A stretch of DNA of 64,000 nucleotides. Origin: Salegentibacter sediminis. GTDB lineage: Bacteria; Bacteroidota; Bacteroidia; Flavobacteriales; Flavobacteriaceae. Of this stretch, positions 17,665 through 27,235 are shown one piece after another. Numbering within the stretch: position 1 is the stretch's first letter; each line of letters opens with the position of its first letter. The translations under genes were made by a program, and so were the position numbers. Location of the stretch: NCBI RefSeq assembly GCF_002078605.1, contig NZ_MSJR01000002.1, forward strand, positions 1 through 64,000, given 5' to 3'. Under the pieces are notes generated by a model that saw nothing but the letters and a program-made list of their open reading frames with translations, had not been told where the DNA came from and searched no databases.

Positions 17665-19008
17665 ATGTCAAAAGACATTCGAATTAAAAGAGGATTATCT
17701 CTACGATTAGAAGGGGAGGCGGAAAAAGAGCTGGTAAAAGCTCCAAGGTCTAAGACCTATGCCATTAAACCGCCAGATTTTCATACTGTAGTACCCAAAA
17801 TGGTTGTAAAGGAAGGTGCGAAACTGCTAGCCGGTGACGAACTTTTCTACTCAAAATACACCGAAGAGGTGCGTTTTACCAGTCCTGTTAGCGGGACGCT
17901 TAAGGAAATTAAGCGTGGTGATAAACGCCGCATTATGGAAATAATTATAGAAGCAGATCCCGAAGATGCTTATAAAGAATTTGGAAAAATGGACGCTTCG
18001 TCAGCCGATGCTGAAGCCGTTAAATCCAGGATACTTGAGAGCGGTTGCGGGGCGTTTATCAATCAAAGGCCTTACGACATTATAGCCGATCCTAAAGATA
18101 GCCCAAAAGCTATTTTTATTTCGGCGGTAAGTACTGCTCCTTTGGCTCCAGACTGGGGCTTCATTCTAAAAGATAAGCAGGCGGAATTCCAGGAAGGAAT
18201 TAACGCCCTTCAAAAACTAACTTCAGGAAAAGTTCATCTTTCATTAGACGATTCTTCGGCAGCCGCCCTAAAAGGGATAAAAGGTGCCGAGCTTCATAAT
18301 GTAGATGGGCCGCACCCAGCGGGAAATGTTGGGGTGCAAATCCATAAGATCGATCCTATTAACCAGGGAGAAAGAGTTTGGACTCTTAATCCGGAAGATG
18401 TGGCTATAATAGGTAAGCTCTTTTTAACCGGGCGATTCGAAGCCGATCGTACCATTGCAGTAACCGGTAGTGAAGCAAAAGACCGCAAATACTACAGTTC
18501 AAAAATTGGTGCAAATGTTTCGGAATTTATAGGGGAGGTTAGCGACGATATTCGTGTAATTTCTGGAAACGTATTAACCGGAACCAAGATATCCAATAAT
18601 CAGTACCTCGGTTTTCTGGAAAACGAACTAACATTAATCCCGGAAGGAAATCAATACAGGGCTTTTGGTTGGATGCCTTTCACCTATAATAATATTCACT
18701 CAAATTCCAGAACTTCCCTTTCGTGGTTGTTTCCTAACCGAAAATATAAGCCTACCACCAATCTCAATGGAGAAGAGCGGGCTTTAGTGGTTACCGGTGA
18801 AATGGAAGAGGTTTTACCAATGGATATTTACCCTATGCAGCTAATAAAAGCTTGTATGGCCGGTGATATTGAAAAAATGGAGAACCTGGGGATTTATGAA
18901 GTTGCTCCTGAAGATTTCGCTTTGGTAGAATATGTAAACACCTCGAAGATTGAAATTCAGGAAGTAATTCGTTTAGGCCTTGATCTAATGATTACTGAAG
19001 TAGGTTAA
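17665..19008 (+). CDS. nqrA: Na+-translocating NADH:quinone reductase subunit A
   Basis: The 447-residue protein has the NqrA N-terminus IRIKRGLSLRLEGEAEK and the internal segments KEGAKLLAGDELFYSK, SPVSGTLKEIKRGDKR and FGWMPFTYNN. NqrA is the peripheral subunit of the Nqr complex that contributes to ubiquinone or menaquinone handling. The complex oxidises NADH, reduces quinone and exports Na+. It is the first gene of a six-gene operon in the usual order A-F with gaps of 2-19 bp. Length is typical. Confidence 0.97.
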   Translation: MSKDIRIKRGLSLRLEGEAEKELVKAPRSKTYAIKPPDFHTVVPKMVVKEGAKLLAGDELFYSKYTEEVRFTSPVSGTLKEIKRGDKRRIMEIIIEADPEDAYKEFGKMDASSADAEAVKSRILESGCGAFINQRPYDIIADPKDSPKAIFISAVSTAPLAPDWGFILKDKQAEFQEGINALQKLTSGKVHLSLDDSSAAALKGIKGAELHNVDGPHPAGNVGVQIHKIDPINQGERVWTLNPEDVAIIGKLFLTGRFEADRTIAVTGSEAKDRKYYSSKIGANVSEFIGEVSDDIRVISGNVLTGTKISNNQYLGFLENELTLIPEGNQYRAFGWMPFTYNNIHSNSRTSLSWLFPNRKYKPTTNLNGEERALVVTGEMEEVLPMDIYPMQLIKACMAGDIEKMENLGIYEVAPEDFALVEYVNTSKIEIQEVIRLGLDLMITEVG

Positions 19009-19022
19009 AAAGCAGGAAAAAT

Positions 19023-20204
19023 ATGGAATGGATTAGACAAAAATTAGATAAAATAGGAGAGCCTTTTGGTAAGGGTAAGAAATATGAGAAGTATGCGCCC
19101 GCTTTAAATGCGATAGATACTTTTCTGTTTACACCAAATCACACTACCAAAAAAGGAGCACATATTAGGGATGCGGTAGATTTGAAAAGGGTGATGATTA
19201 CTGTGGTAATCGCTTTAATACCAGCGCTTCTCTTCGGAATGTGGAATGCAGGCTATCAATACTACAGCCAATTAGGGGAAGCCTTTACTTTTTGGGATGC
19301 GCTTGGGCACGGAGCCTTAAAGATCGTTCCTATGATCGTGGTGTCATACGCGGTTGGACTGGGAATTGAATTTGCATTTGCGATCTTTAGAGGCCACGAA
19401 GTTAACGAGGGTTACCTGGTCACCGGCTTGCTTATCCCTATGATTATGCCAATTGATCTTCCCTTATGGATGTTGGCTCTTTCGGTAGTATTCGCAGTAT
19501 TAATAGGTAAAGAAGCTTTTGGGGGAACAGGGATGAATATCCTGAACCCGGCTTTAACGGCAAGGGCCTTCGCCTTTTTTGCCTATCCTACCTATATGTC
19601 GGGTAACCAGGTTTGGGTTAGTGAGGCGAGTAATGTAGAAGCGGTTTCTGGAGAAACAATTCTTGGTTCGCTTGCGGCCGGAGACAATGTGTCTTACAGT
19701 ATGTGGGATATGTTCTACGGGGTAATCCCGGGATCGGTTGCAGAAACTTCCACCTTGTTCATCCTTGCTGGAGCACTTCTTCTAATTCTTACAAAAGTTG
19801 GAAACTGGAGAATTATCCTGAGTGGATTTGTAGGAGCTGCCGTGATGGCCTTGATTTTTAATGCTCTTCCTTCCCTGGGAGTTGCAGGAAATGAGTTGAC
19901 AAATTTCTATTGGGCAAATCATCTACTAATTGGAGGTTTAGCCTTCGGAATTGTGTTTATGGCTACCGATCCGGTATCTGCTGCACAAACCCAAAGGGGA
20001 ATGTGGATCTACGGATTCCTTATCGGATTCTTCTCGATAATGATTAGGGTATTTAACCCGGCTTATCCCGAAGGAGTGATGCTGGCAATTCTGTTGATGA
20101 ACGTGTTTGCACCTACCATAGACCACTATGTAATTCAGGCTAACATTAAACGCAGAAGAAAAAGAATTAAAACTGCCACCGGGCAGGTTAAAACAGCAGT
20201 TTAG
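19023..20204 (+). CDS. nqrB: Na+-translocating NADH:quinone reductase subunit B
   Basis: A 393-residue polytopic membrane subunit. Family signatures are the N-terminal segment FLFTPNHTTKKGAHIRDAVD, GTGMNILNPALTARAF and FMATDPVSAAQTQ. The motif GSVAETSTLF (Thr near residue 241) matches the site where FMN is attached covalently through a phosphoester to Thr in characterised NqrB. NqrB carries riboflavin and FMN cofactors and forms part of the sodium path. It starts 14 bp after nqrA. The flavin transferase needed for FMN attachment, apbE, is encoded just after the operon. Confidence 0.97.
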   Translation: MEWIRQKLDKIGEPFGKGKKYEKYAPALNAIDTFLFTPNHTTKKGAHIRDAVDLKRVMITVVIALIPALLFGMWNAGYQYYSQLGEAFTFWDALGHGALKIVPMIVVSYAVGLGIEFAFAIFRGHEVNEGYLVTGLLIPMIMPIDLPLWMLALSVVFAVLIGKEAFGGTGMNILNPALTARAFAFFAYPTYMSGNQVWVSEASNVEAVSGETILGSLAAGDNVSYSMWDMFYGVIPGSVAETSTLFILAGALLLILTKVGNWRIILSGFVGAAVMALIFNALPSLGVAGNELTNFYWANHLLIGGLAFGIVFMATDPVSAAQTQRGMWIYGFLIGFFSIMIRVFNPAYPEGVMLAILLMNVFAPTIDHYVIQANIKRRRKRIKTATGQVKTAV

Positions 20205-20206
20205 TT

Positions 20207-20950
20207 ATGGAAGAGAAATCAGTAAATAAGACTAACAGTAACGGCTATACTTTTATGTTCGCTATTATTATGGTAGTAATAGTAGCAAGCGTTTTAGCCT
20301 TTACCGCGACTTCCCTGCAGCCTACGCAAAGAGAAAACGTAAGACAGGAAAAGATGCAGAGTATTCTTGCTACTATTGGTGTTGAAACCGATAGGGCGGG
20401 AGCTGAAGAACTATATAATCAATACATCACCGAGGAGATTAGTCTTCGCGAAGATGGATCTGTAGATGAGGAGGTAGATGCTTTCCAGGTAGACCTGGCC
20501 AAGGAGCTTAAAAAGCCCGCCTCAGAGCAAGTTTTTCCTTTATATATAGCCGAAGTAGATGGAGAAAAATTCTATATCGTTCCCCTAAGAGGTAACGGAT
20601 TATGGAATGCGATCTTTGGATATATTTCATTGCGGGATGATGTGAACACCATTGCCGGTGCCACTTTTGACCACCTGGGAGAAACACCTGGACTTGGAGC
20701 CGAGATCACTAAAGAATTTTTTAGAGAAAGATTTACCGACGAGAAGATTTTTGATGAAAGCGGAAATCTTGTAGGAGTATCTGTTGTGAAAGGAGATATA
20801 GATCCTTCCGATAAAGCCGATAACCAGGTAGATGCAATATCAGGAGCCACTATTACCGGTGACGGGGTTTCAGATATGATCTCTGAAAGGCTTAAGCGTT
20901 ATCTCCCTTATTTTGAAAAGGAAAAGGATATTAAAGTAGCAATTCAATAA
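20207..20950 (+). CDS. nqrC: Na+-translocating NADH:quinone reductase subunit C
   Basis: The 247-residue protein has one N-terminal membrane helix (about residues 12-32) and a periplasmic FMN-binding domain. The motif SGATITGDG (Thr near residue 215) is the known covalent FMN site of NqrC, and [12 protein letters not shown] and [12 protein letters not shown] are family segments. Flavinylation is done by ApbE. It begins 2 bp after the nqrB stop codon. Confidence 0.97.
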   Translation: MEEKSVNKTNSNGYTFMFAIIMVVIVASVLAFTATSLQPTQRENVRQEKMQSILATIGVETDRAGAEELYNQYITEEISLREDGSVDEEVDAFQVDLAKELKKPASEQVFPLYIAEVDGEKFYIVPLRGNGLWNAIFGYISLRDDVNTIAGATFDHLGETPGLGAEITKEFFRERFTDEKIFDESGNLVGVSVVKGDIDPSDKADNQVDAISGATITGDGVSDMISERLKRYLPYFEKEKDIKVAIQ

Positions 20951-20952
20951 TT

Positions 20953-21702
20953 ATGGCTAACGAGAAAAAATATACTTCCGAAGAAAAGGAAGCCAAGAAA
21001 AAAGAAATGATTCTCTTCATGTCTAATTCAGAAGAGAAGGAACATTTTCTATCGAAGGCGAACAGAAAATTATTATCTGATCCATTAGACGATAATAACC
21101 CTATCACCGTTCAGGTTTTAGGTATTTGTTCGGCCCTGGCGATCACCGTGCAGTTAGAGCCGGCTGTGGTAATGGCAATTGCGGTTGTGGCGGTAATGGC
21201 GTTTAGTAACATGATTATATCTATGTTGCGTAATATGATTCCAAGCCGAATCAGGATTATTGTACAACTTGTTGTAGTGGCTTCCCTGGTGGTTTTGGTA
21301 GACCAGATATTAAAGGCATATGCTTATGATGTAAGTAAACAGCTTTCGGTATTTATCGGTCTTATTATTACTAACTGTATTGTGATGGGACGTCTTGAAG
21401 CGTTTGCCCTTGGTAACGGAGTTTACAAGTCTTTTCTGGATGGTGTTGGAAATGCCGCCGGTTATGGACTTATCTTAATAATCGTGGCTTTCTTCAGAGA
21501 ACTCTTAGGTTCTGGTAAATTATTTGGTTTTGAGGTTTTGGGCCATAAAGGCGCAACCCTTGCCGAATCCACCGGCCTGTATGCATTCGGATACGAAAAC
21601 AACGGATTGATGCTGCTTTCTCCAATGGCTCTTATTGTTGTAGGACTTATAATTTGGGTACAGCGAGCACGCAACCGCAAACTGATTGAAGAAACCAACT
21701 AA
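20953..21702 (+). CDS. nqrD: Na+-translocating NADH:quinone reductase subunit D
   Basis: A 249-residue integral membrane subunit, with the core beginning [20 protein letters not shown] and family segments [18 protein letters not shown] and [17 protein letters not shown]. NqrD and NqrE together bind an iron centre in the membrane. The first 35 or so residues form a Lys/Glu-rich extension not present in typical NqrD of about 210 residues. The ATG at 20953 lies 2 bp after nqrC; an internal ATG at 21007 (Met19) is possible but would still leave an extension. Confidence 0.95.
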   Translation: MANEKKYTSEEKEAKKKEMILFMSNSEEKEHFLSKANRKLLSDPLDDNNPITVQVLGICSALAITVQLEPAVVMAIAVVAVMAFSNMIISMLRNMIPSRIRIIVQLVVVASLVVLVDQILKAYAYDVSKQLSVFIGLIITNCIVMGRLEAFALGNGVYKSFLDGVGNAAGYGLILIIVAFFRELLGSGKLFGFEVLGHKGATLAESTGLYAFGYENNGLMLLSPMALIVVGLIIWVQRARNRKLIEETN

Positions 21703-21721
21703 CAGCTAAAAAATAATTATA

Positions 21722-22336
21722 ATGGAATATGTAAACTTATTTGTAAGAAGTATTTTCATAGAAAATATGGTTTTTGCTTACTTCCTCGGGATGTGTTCAT
21801 ACCTGGCGGTATCCAAAACCGTGAAAACAGCTGTTGGTTTAGGTGCTGCTGTAATATTTGTACTTACAATCACAGTGCCTATTAACTTCTTGCTGGACAA
21901 TTACCTGTTAAGACCCGGTGCCCTGCAATGGCTAGGAGCTGAATATGCCGATGTAGACCTTAGCTTTTTGAGCTTTATTATGTTTATTGCGGTAATCGCT
22001 TCTATGGTACAACTGGTAGAAATGATCGTAGAGAAATTTGCTCCTGCCCTCTATGGTGCTTTGGGTATTTTTCTTCCGCTTATTGCGGTAAACTGTGCCA
22101 TCCTTGGTGGTTCATTATTTATGCAGCAAAAAGACTTTGGCGCCATAACCGAAGCCGTTACTTATGGATTTGGAAGTGGTATTGGTTGGTTCCTGGCTAT
22201 TCTGGGAATTGCAGCCATCCGTGAAAAAATTGCGTACTCAAACATACCGGCTCCGTTAAAAGGCCTGGGAATAACTTTTATTATTACCGGACTAATGGCT
22301 CTTGGATTTATGAGTTTTATGGGAATTAAAATATAA
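21722..22336 (+). CDS. nqrE: Na+-translocating NADH:quinone reductase subunit E
   Basis: A 204-residue polytopic membrane protein of typical NqrE length, homologous to NqrD. Characteristic segments are [37 protein letters not shown] and [19 protein letters not shown]. The cysteines in GMCS and VNCAILGG are in the positions used to coordinate the membrane iron centre in characterised Nqr. It starts 19 bp after nqrD. Confidence 0.97.
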   Translation: MEYVNLFVRSIFIENMVFAYFLGMCSYLAVSKTVKTAVGLGAAVIFVLTITVPINFLLDNYLLRPGALQWLGAEYADVDLSFLSFIMFIAVIASMVQLVEMIVEKFAPALYGALGIFLPLIAVNCAILGGSLFMQQKDFGAITEAVTYGFGSGIGWFLAILGIAAIREKIAYSNIPAPLKGLGITFIITGLMALGFMSFMGIKI

Positions 22337-22352
22337 TCGAAAAAGTAGGATT

Positions 22353-23642
22353 ATGACAGTTGTAATAGCAAGTGTAGTAGTATTTTTAGTATTGATCCTG
22401 TTATTGGTTTCCATTTTGCTTGGAGCCAAAGCTAAACTGGCACCGTCAGGACCGGTAACAATTAATATTAACGGAGAAAAAGATATGGAGGTAGGTTCCG
22501 GAGGAACCTTGCTTTCTACCTTAGGGGATAATAAATTATTTTTACCATCGGCCTGTGGGGGTGGGGGTACCTGTGTTCAGTGTAAGTGTATTGTTTCTGA
22601 AGGAGGAGGAGCTATTCTTCCTACCGAGGAGCCACATTTTACCCGTAAAGAGATTGCACAGGGATGGCGCCTTGGATGCCAGGTAAAAGTAAAGGAAGAT
22701 ATGAAGATCCAGATTCCGGAAGAAGTGTTCGGAATTAAGAAATGGGAGGCAACGGTAGTAAGAAACTACAATGTGGCCTCTTTTATCAAGGAATTCGTTG
22801 TCGAAATTCCTGAAGATATGGATTATAAGGCCGGTGGTTATATCCAAATCGAGATTCCTAAATGTGAAGTAAAGTTCAGCGATATGGATATCACAGCCCA
22901 CCCCGATGAACACCCGGGTGAGCCTGAGAAATTTAAGGAAGAATGGGATAAATTTCAACTATGGCCTCTGGTAATGAAAAACACTGAGACCGTAGAGAGA
23001 GCCTATTCTATGGCTTCTTACCCTGCTGAAGGCCGTGAAATTATGCTTAATGTTCGTGTGGCCACGCCACCATGGGATAGGGCGAAAGATGCTTGGATGA
23101 ATGTTAACCCAGGTATTGCTTCTTCTTATATTTTCTCAAGGAAAAAAGGTGATAAGGTAATCATTTCAGGACCTTATGGTGAATTCTTTATCAACCCTAG
23201 TGAAGCAGAAATGCTTTATGTTGGGGGTGGTGCCGGAATGGCTCCAATGCGTTCTCATCTTTACCACCTTTTCCGCACCCTTAAAACCGGCAGAAAAGTG
23301 ACGTACTGGTACGGTGGACGTTCGAAACGAGAGTTGTTCTATACAGAACACTTTAGAGCTCTGGAAAGGGACTTCCCTAACTTTAGATTCTACCTGGCGC
23401 TTTCTGAACCAATGGAAGAAGATAACTGGAAAGTGAAAAAAGATCTCGATGATGAAGGAGATGGATTCGTAGGATTCATCCACCAGGTGGTTATCGATAA
23501 CTATTTGAGTAAACACGAAGAGCCTGAGGAAATCGAATTATATTTCTGTGGACCTCCATTGATGAACAAGGCCGTTCAGAAAATGGGTGAAGACTTCGGT
23601 ATTCCTGATGAGAATATCAGATTTGATGACTTTGGGGGTTAA
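22353..23642 (+). CDS. nqrF: Na+-translocating NADH:quinone reductase subunit F
   Basis: The 429-residue electron-input subunit has an N-terminal membrane helix (about residues 4-24). A 2Fe-2S ferredoxin domain follows with ligands Cys68, Cys74, Cys77 and Cys109 ([14 protein letters not shown] and LGCQ). The ferredoxin-reductase module has the FAD motif RAYSMASYP, the nucleotide region [16 protein letters not shown] and the ending RFDDFGG. It accepts hydride from NADH and passes electrons to the membrane subunits. It is the last nqr gene and is followed by a strong terminator. Confidence 0.97.
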   Translation: MTVVIASVVVFLVLILLLVSILLGAKAKLAPSGPVTININGEKDMEVGSGGTLLSTLGDNKLFLPSACGGGGTCVQCKCIVSEGGGAILPTEEPHFTRKEIAQGWRLGCQVKVKEDMKIQIPEEVFGIKKWEATVVRNYNVASFIKEFVVEIPEDMDYKAGGYIQIEIPKCEVKFSDMDITAHPDEHPGEPEKFKEEWDKFQLWPLVMKNTETVERAYSMASYPAEGREIMLNVRVATPPWDRAKDAWMNVNPGIASSYIFSRKKGDKVIISGPYGEFFINPSEAEMLYVGGGAGMAPMRSHLYHLFRTLKTGRKVTYWYGGRSKRELFYTEHFRALERDFPNFRFYLALSEPMEEDNWKVKKDLDDEGDGFVGFIHQVVIDNYLSKHEEPEEIELYFCGPPLMNKAVQKMGEDFGIPDENIRFDDFGG

Positions 23643-23660
23643 TCTTCCTATAAATATGCT

Positions 23661-23695
23661 AAAAAGACCGTCTGGGAAGACGGTCTTTTTTATTT
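23661..23695 (+). terminator. Terminator after nqrF
   Basis: A perfect 13-bp stem (23661-23673 with 23678-23690, loop ggga) ends in a T-rich tract. It lies 18 nt past the nqrF stop codon and immediately before the next promoter box. Confidence 0.93.
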
Positions 23696-23698
23696 TTG
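23691..23698 (+). promoter_or_regulatory. Putative -7 box, 4 nt before the start of the 118-aa gene
   Basis: TATTTTTG fits TAnnTTTG exactly. It overlaps the T-tract of the nqrF terminator and ends only 4 nt before ATG 23703, so the transcript would be leaderless or almost so. Confidence 0.45.
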
Positions 23699-23702
23699 CA
23701 TT

Positions 23703-24059
23703 ATGGCAAAATTAAACGACCAGGAACTGCATAATCTTGCAATGAATATTGTAGGAAAAGACCTCGAGGAAAAAGGCTATGAATTTTTGGGGGTGAATAG
23801 TGAAATTCAAAAGGATCCACAGTTTGTAGCTCTTAAGGATAAGAAGCTACATTTTGTAATTGTTCGTGCGATAGAATATCCTCATGATCCTAAAATCTTA
23901 GAAGGACAATTTCTGCAGACCATAAAAGATCACGCCTTAAAATTTAAAGCTCGCACCTTTTATGCAGGCGTTGGCCTGGCCAATTCTGAAGATTACGAGA
24001 AACCTGTTTCCCATGGGGAAGCTTATGTGGTAAATTATGATGGCTGGCAAGAAATTTAA
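23703..24059 (+). CDS. Small conserved-looking protein between nqrF and apbE
   Basis: A 118-residue soluble protein with no signal peptide, membrane helix or recognisable motif. It has alternating strand and helix pattern (LHFVIVRAIEYP, ARTFYAGVGLAN, GEAYVVNYDGW). I do not recognise a characterised family. Such small proteins beside nqr are sometimes labelled as an Nqr subunit F by position only; it has none of the NqrF Cys, FAD or NADH motifs. It lies after the nqr terminator and ends 4 bp before the preferred apbE start, so it probably shares a transcript with apbE. Confidence 0.8.
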   Translation: MAKLNDQELHNLAMNIVGKDLEEKGYEFLGVNSEIQKDPQFVALKDKKLHFVIVRAIEYPHDPKILEGQFLQTIKDHALKFKARTFYAGVGLANSEDYEKPVSHGEAYVVNYDGWQEI

Positions 24060-24063
24060 ATCG

Positions 24064-25065
24064 ATGAATAAACATATACTTTTATTGCTTTTGCTGACGC
24101 TTTTCATGGCCTGTCAACCTGAAAATTCTGCTAAAAGTATTTCCGGCAATGCACTGGGAACCACTTATAATATCAAATATTTTTCAGACGAAGAATTAAA
24201 AGTGGAAACTGCTCTTGACTCTATATTCGAGATTATAAATACATCGATGAGCACATATCAGCAGGATTCTCATATTTCTCGGATTAACCGGGGCGATACC
24301 AGTATTGTGGTAGATGAACATTTCGTGAAAGTATTCCGTGCCTCAGAAAAGATCTATAAGGAGAGCGAAGGCTTTTTTGATCCTACGGTTGGTAATTTGG
24401 TAAATGCATATGGTTTTGGACCTAAAAAGGGGCTTAAACAACCTGATGAAGCTTGTCTTGACTCCCTTCATCGGCTTGTGGGCTTTGATAAACTTGAGTT
24501 AGATCCTGATAATAGAATTAGAAAAGCCGAACCCGGAATTTATATCGATTTTAATGCTATTGCTAAAGGTTATGCCATTGATGTTATTGCTGAATATTTT
24601 GATGAAAAAAATGTTTCAGATTATCTTATCGAGTTAGGGGGCGAGCTTGTGGCTAAAGGAAGAAATAAACAAAAAGACTCCGATTGGATTGTAGCTATAG
24701 ATGACCCTAAACAGGTAGAAGGAGAGCGAACTTTTCAAACCATTCTTGCCTTAAAAGACAGGGCGATGGCAACTTCTGGAAATTATCGGAAATTCAAAAC
24801 AGATTCCTCGGGGAATACCTTTGTACATACCATTAACCCCCTCACCGGTTTGGCCGAAAAAAACGATCTTCTTAGCGCTTCGGTTTTAGCTGAAAACTGT
24901 ACCCTTGCCGATGCTTATGCCTCGGCATTTATGGCTATGGGATTTGAAAAGGCTTCAGCCTTACTGGGAAAGCTTGATAATGTTGATGCTTATTTTATCT
25001 ATGTGAAGAAGGGAGAGCCTGTTGTATATGCTTCAGAGGGCTTTAAAAAGACGCTGAGAGATTAA
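24064..25065 (+). CDS. apbE: FAD:protein FMN transferase, lipoprotein
   Basis: From ATG 24064 the protein is 333 residues and begins with a lipoprotein signal peptide MNKHILLLLLLTLFMACQ, with lipobox Cys17. This start is preferred over ATG 24037, which lies inside the previous gene and would put nine polar residues before the signal. ApbE-family segments are GTTYNIKYF, FDPTVGNLVNAYGFG, YIDFNAIAKGYAID, LIELGGELVAKG and MATSGNYRKF. ApbE moves FMN from FAD to Thr of target proteins with Mg2+, and NqrB and NqrC just upstream are its classic substrates. Confidence 0.95.
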   Translation: MNKHILLLLLLTLFMACQPENSAKSISGNALGTTYNIKYFSDEELKVETALDSIFEIINTSMSTYQQDSHISRINRGDTSIVVDEHFVKVFRASEKIYKESEGFFDPTVGNLVNAYGFGPKKGLKQPDEACLDSLHRLVGFDKLELDPDNRIRKAEPGIYIDFNAIAKGYAIDVIAEYFDEKNVSDYLIELGGELVAKGRNKQKDSDWIVAIDDPKQVEGERTFQTILALKDRAMATSGNYRKFKTDSSGNTFVHTINPLTGLAEKNDLLSASVLAENCTLADAYASAFMAMGFEKASALLGKLDNVDAYFIYVKKGEPVVYASEGFKKTLRD

Positions 25066-25830
25066 TTATTTGTGGCAAACGGGAATTATTTCCCCTTCTG
25101 CCAGACGGTATTTATTTATTTCTTCTGAAGTTAATTCATTACTATAATCAATTTCTTCCACCCTGAATCCGATACTTCTAAGTTTATCAAAATAATCCCT
25201 GCCATAAACTCTCACATGGTCATACTGCCCAAAGATTCTCTCCCGGGTTTTTCTATCGGTAATGGAATCATCCTCGAATGTTTTCTCCCGGTTCAGGTCC
25301 TGCGGGATTTGCACAATAGCCGTCCCGCCGGGTTTTAATATCCGGTGAATCTCCTGCATAGCCTTGGTGTCATTGGGAATATGTTCCAGCACGTGATTGC
25401 AAAGAATAAAATCGAATTCGTTATCTGAAAATGGCAAATCGCAGATATCTGCCTTTACATCGGCCAATGGAGAATTAAGATCTGTTGTGGTGTAATCGAG
25501 GTTTTTTAATTTTCTGAATCGCTTGTAAAAGGCCTGTTCCGGTGCGAAATGAAGAACTTTTAAGGGGCGGGTGAAGAAGTCTGTTTCATTTTTTAAATAT
25601 AGCCAGAGCAAACGGTGCCGTTCCAGGGAAAGGGTAGAAGGGGAGAGTACATTCTCCCGCTGCTTTACATAACCGTAGGGAAGAAATTTTCTAAAGCTAC
25701 TACCATCAATGGGATCTGTATAATTATTTCCGCGCAGCGCCAACTTCAGCAGTGGTCTGGCGAGATAACTGAAACGAATTAGCAATGGCCTGGGAAAAGC
25801 ATTGAGGATTAGCTTAAAAACTTTCTTCAT
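25066..25830 (-). CDS. Class I SAM-dependent methyltransferase
   Basis: The 254-residue protein has a Methyltransf_11-type Rossmann core. Motif I is the divergent VLHFAPEQ, followed by the acidic motif II YTTTDLNS, then DICDLPFSDNEFDFILCNHV and LEHIPNDTKAMQEIHRILKP. The first 60 or so residues are basic and hydrophobic. The substrate is unknown. It is the last gene of the minus-strand gpmI-map operon, 31 bp after the HNH gene. Its stop codon abuts that of convergent apbE. Confidence 0.85.
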   Translation of the reverse strand: MKKVFKLILNAFPRPLLIRFSYLARPLLKLALRGNNYTDPIDGSSFRKFLPYGYVKQRENVLSPSTLSLERHRLLWLYLKNETDFFTRPLKVLHFAPEQAFYKRFRKLKNLDYTTTDLNSPLADVKADICDLPFSDNEFDFILCNHVLEHIPNDTKAMQEIHRILKPGGTAIVQIPQDLNREKTFEDDSITDRKTRERIFGQYDHVRVYGRDYFDKLRSIGFRVEEIDYSNELTSEEINKYRLAEGEIIPVCHK

Positions 25831-25861
25831 CTAATTTACAATTCTGCTTGATGTGTATACA

Positions 25862-26425
25862 TCAAACTTCAATATCTCCCCAGTTTTCTCCCGATTTGAT
25901 GCGGTACAGTTGCATTTCAGAAACTCCAAATTGCTTGGCCAGCACTCTTATTCGGGTTTTTCGGTTAGGGTCCAGTAATTTCTTTTTAAGGATAACCGCC
26001 TGGGCATAGGTGAGTTTTGAATAAGAAACCACTTTACGTAATTTCCTCTTGTGCTTATTTTCCTTAACCTTGGGGCTGTTATATTGATGTTTCACCCATT
26101 CTTCCTGGGTCATCCAGGCAAGATTTGACACCCGGTTGTCGTCTTTCTGAAAGTTCTTGTGAACCACGTACTTATCACCCTCTTTTTTCTTCAGAAATAG
26201 CTCGGCAACGATTCGGTGAATATAATAGCTTTTGGATTTTCCGGTTTTTAATTTAACCGAGAAATTGAGGTAGCCTCCTATTTTGCCTCCCTTAACAAGT
26301 TCTCCTTCAGGATTTCTAAGAAAACTGATCATACGACCAAAATTGGAAACTTTATAGATAAATCTCTCCTGCCATTCTTCCTTATGCAAGGTTTCCCACC
26401 GTTCCTGTCTAAAATTTTTAATCAT
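25862..26425 (-). CDS. NUMOD4-HNH endonuclease-like protein with C-terminal HTH
   Basis: A 187-residue protein. Residues about 8-60 match NUMOD4 (W..L...EW..RFIYKVSNFGRM, GGYLNFSV). Residues 66-104 match an HNH core (YYIHRIVAELFL then VHKNFQKDDNRVSNLAW, His89 and Asn97 in the usual places). Residues about 138-182 look like a helix-turn-helix (LAKQFGVSEMQLYRIKSG). This architecture is typical of mobile HNH nucleases and some phage proteins. Here it overlaps map by 8 bp within a housekeeping operon, and no intron or other mobile element is near, so it may be domesticated. Nuclease activity is not proven. Confidence 0.8.
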   Translation of the reverse strand: MIKNFRQERWETLHKEEWQERFIYKVSNFGRMISFLRNPEGELVKGGKIGGYLNFSVKLKTGKSKSYYIHRIVAELFLKKKEGDKYVVHKNFQKDDNRVSNLAWMTQEEWVKHQYNSPKVKENKHKRKLRKVVSYSKLTYAQAVILKKKLLDPNRKTRIRVLAKQFGVSEMQLYRIKSGENWGDIEV

Positions 26426-27233
26426 ATACCTGTGCTCTAAATTCTACCTCCTCATCACTCTCTATTCCTAAAGCCTCATAAATATATTTAAAGGTAGATA
26501 ACAATTCTGGTTTTCCGTTCACCAGGGCCACATCATGTTCAAAATGTGCGCTGGGTTTGTTATCTGCCGTCAAAATTGTCCAGCCATCAGGCAACTGTTT
26601 AATTCTTCTGGTTCCGAGATTAATCATAGGCTCTATGGCCACTACCATTCCTTCCACGAACTTTTTTCCTCTTCCGCGTTTACCGTAATTTGGCATTTCT
26701 GGATCCTCGTGCATCTTTTTTCCAAGACCATGGCCTACAAGTTCCCTTACCACACCATAACCGCGACTCTCGGTATATTGCTGAATGGCGTATCCAACAT
26801 CCCCGACGCGATTTCCTGCTTTAAATTCTCTAATTCCTACATATAAAGATTCTTTGGTTACTTTTAGCAGTTCCTTTATTTCTGGTAAAACTTCTCCTAC
26901 CTCAAAAGTGTAGGCATGATCACCATAGAATTCATTTTTAAGTGCTCCACAATCTATAGAAATAATATCTCCTTCCTGTAAAGGTATGTCATTCGGTATT
27001 CCGTGTACTACCTGGGCGTTGGGGCTCATACAAAGAGAATTTGGGAAATCATACATTCCCAGGAAGCCCGGTTCTGCACCGTGGTCCCTTATGAACTCTT
27101 CAGCCATTTTATCCAAATGAAGGGTAGTGATGCCGGGTTTTATTTCAGCAGCTAACATACCAAGGGTTTTTGAAACTATAAGGGCGCTTTCCCTTAGTAA
27201 TTCTATCTCTTCTTTAGTTTTAGGTATAATCAT
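26418..27233 (-). CDS. map: Methionine aminopeptidase, type I
   Basis: The 271-residue enzyme removes the initiator Met from nascent proteins. All five metal ligands are visible: Asp94 (IDCGAL), Asp105 (GDHAYT), His168 (GHGLGKKMHEDP), Glu201 (AIEPM) and Glu232 (FEHD). There is no N-terminal zinc-finger extension. It starts 2 bp after the HAD-like gene stop codon and overlaps the HNH gene by 8 bp. Confidence 0.96.
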   Translation of the reverse strand: MIIPKTKEEIELLRESALIVSKTLGMLAAEIKPGITTLHLDKMAEEFIRDHGAEPGFLGMYDFPNSLCMSPNAQVVHGIPNDIPLQEGDIISIDCGALKNEFYGDHAYTFEVGEVLPEIKELLKVTKESLYVGIREFKAGNRVGDVGYAIQQYTESRGYGVVRELVGHGLGKKMHEDPEMPNYGKRGRGKKFVEGMVVAIEPMINLGTRRIKQLPDGWTILTADNKPSAHFEHDVALVNGKPELLSTFKYIYEALGIESDEEVEFRAQVYD

Positions 27234-27235
27234 TT

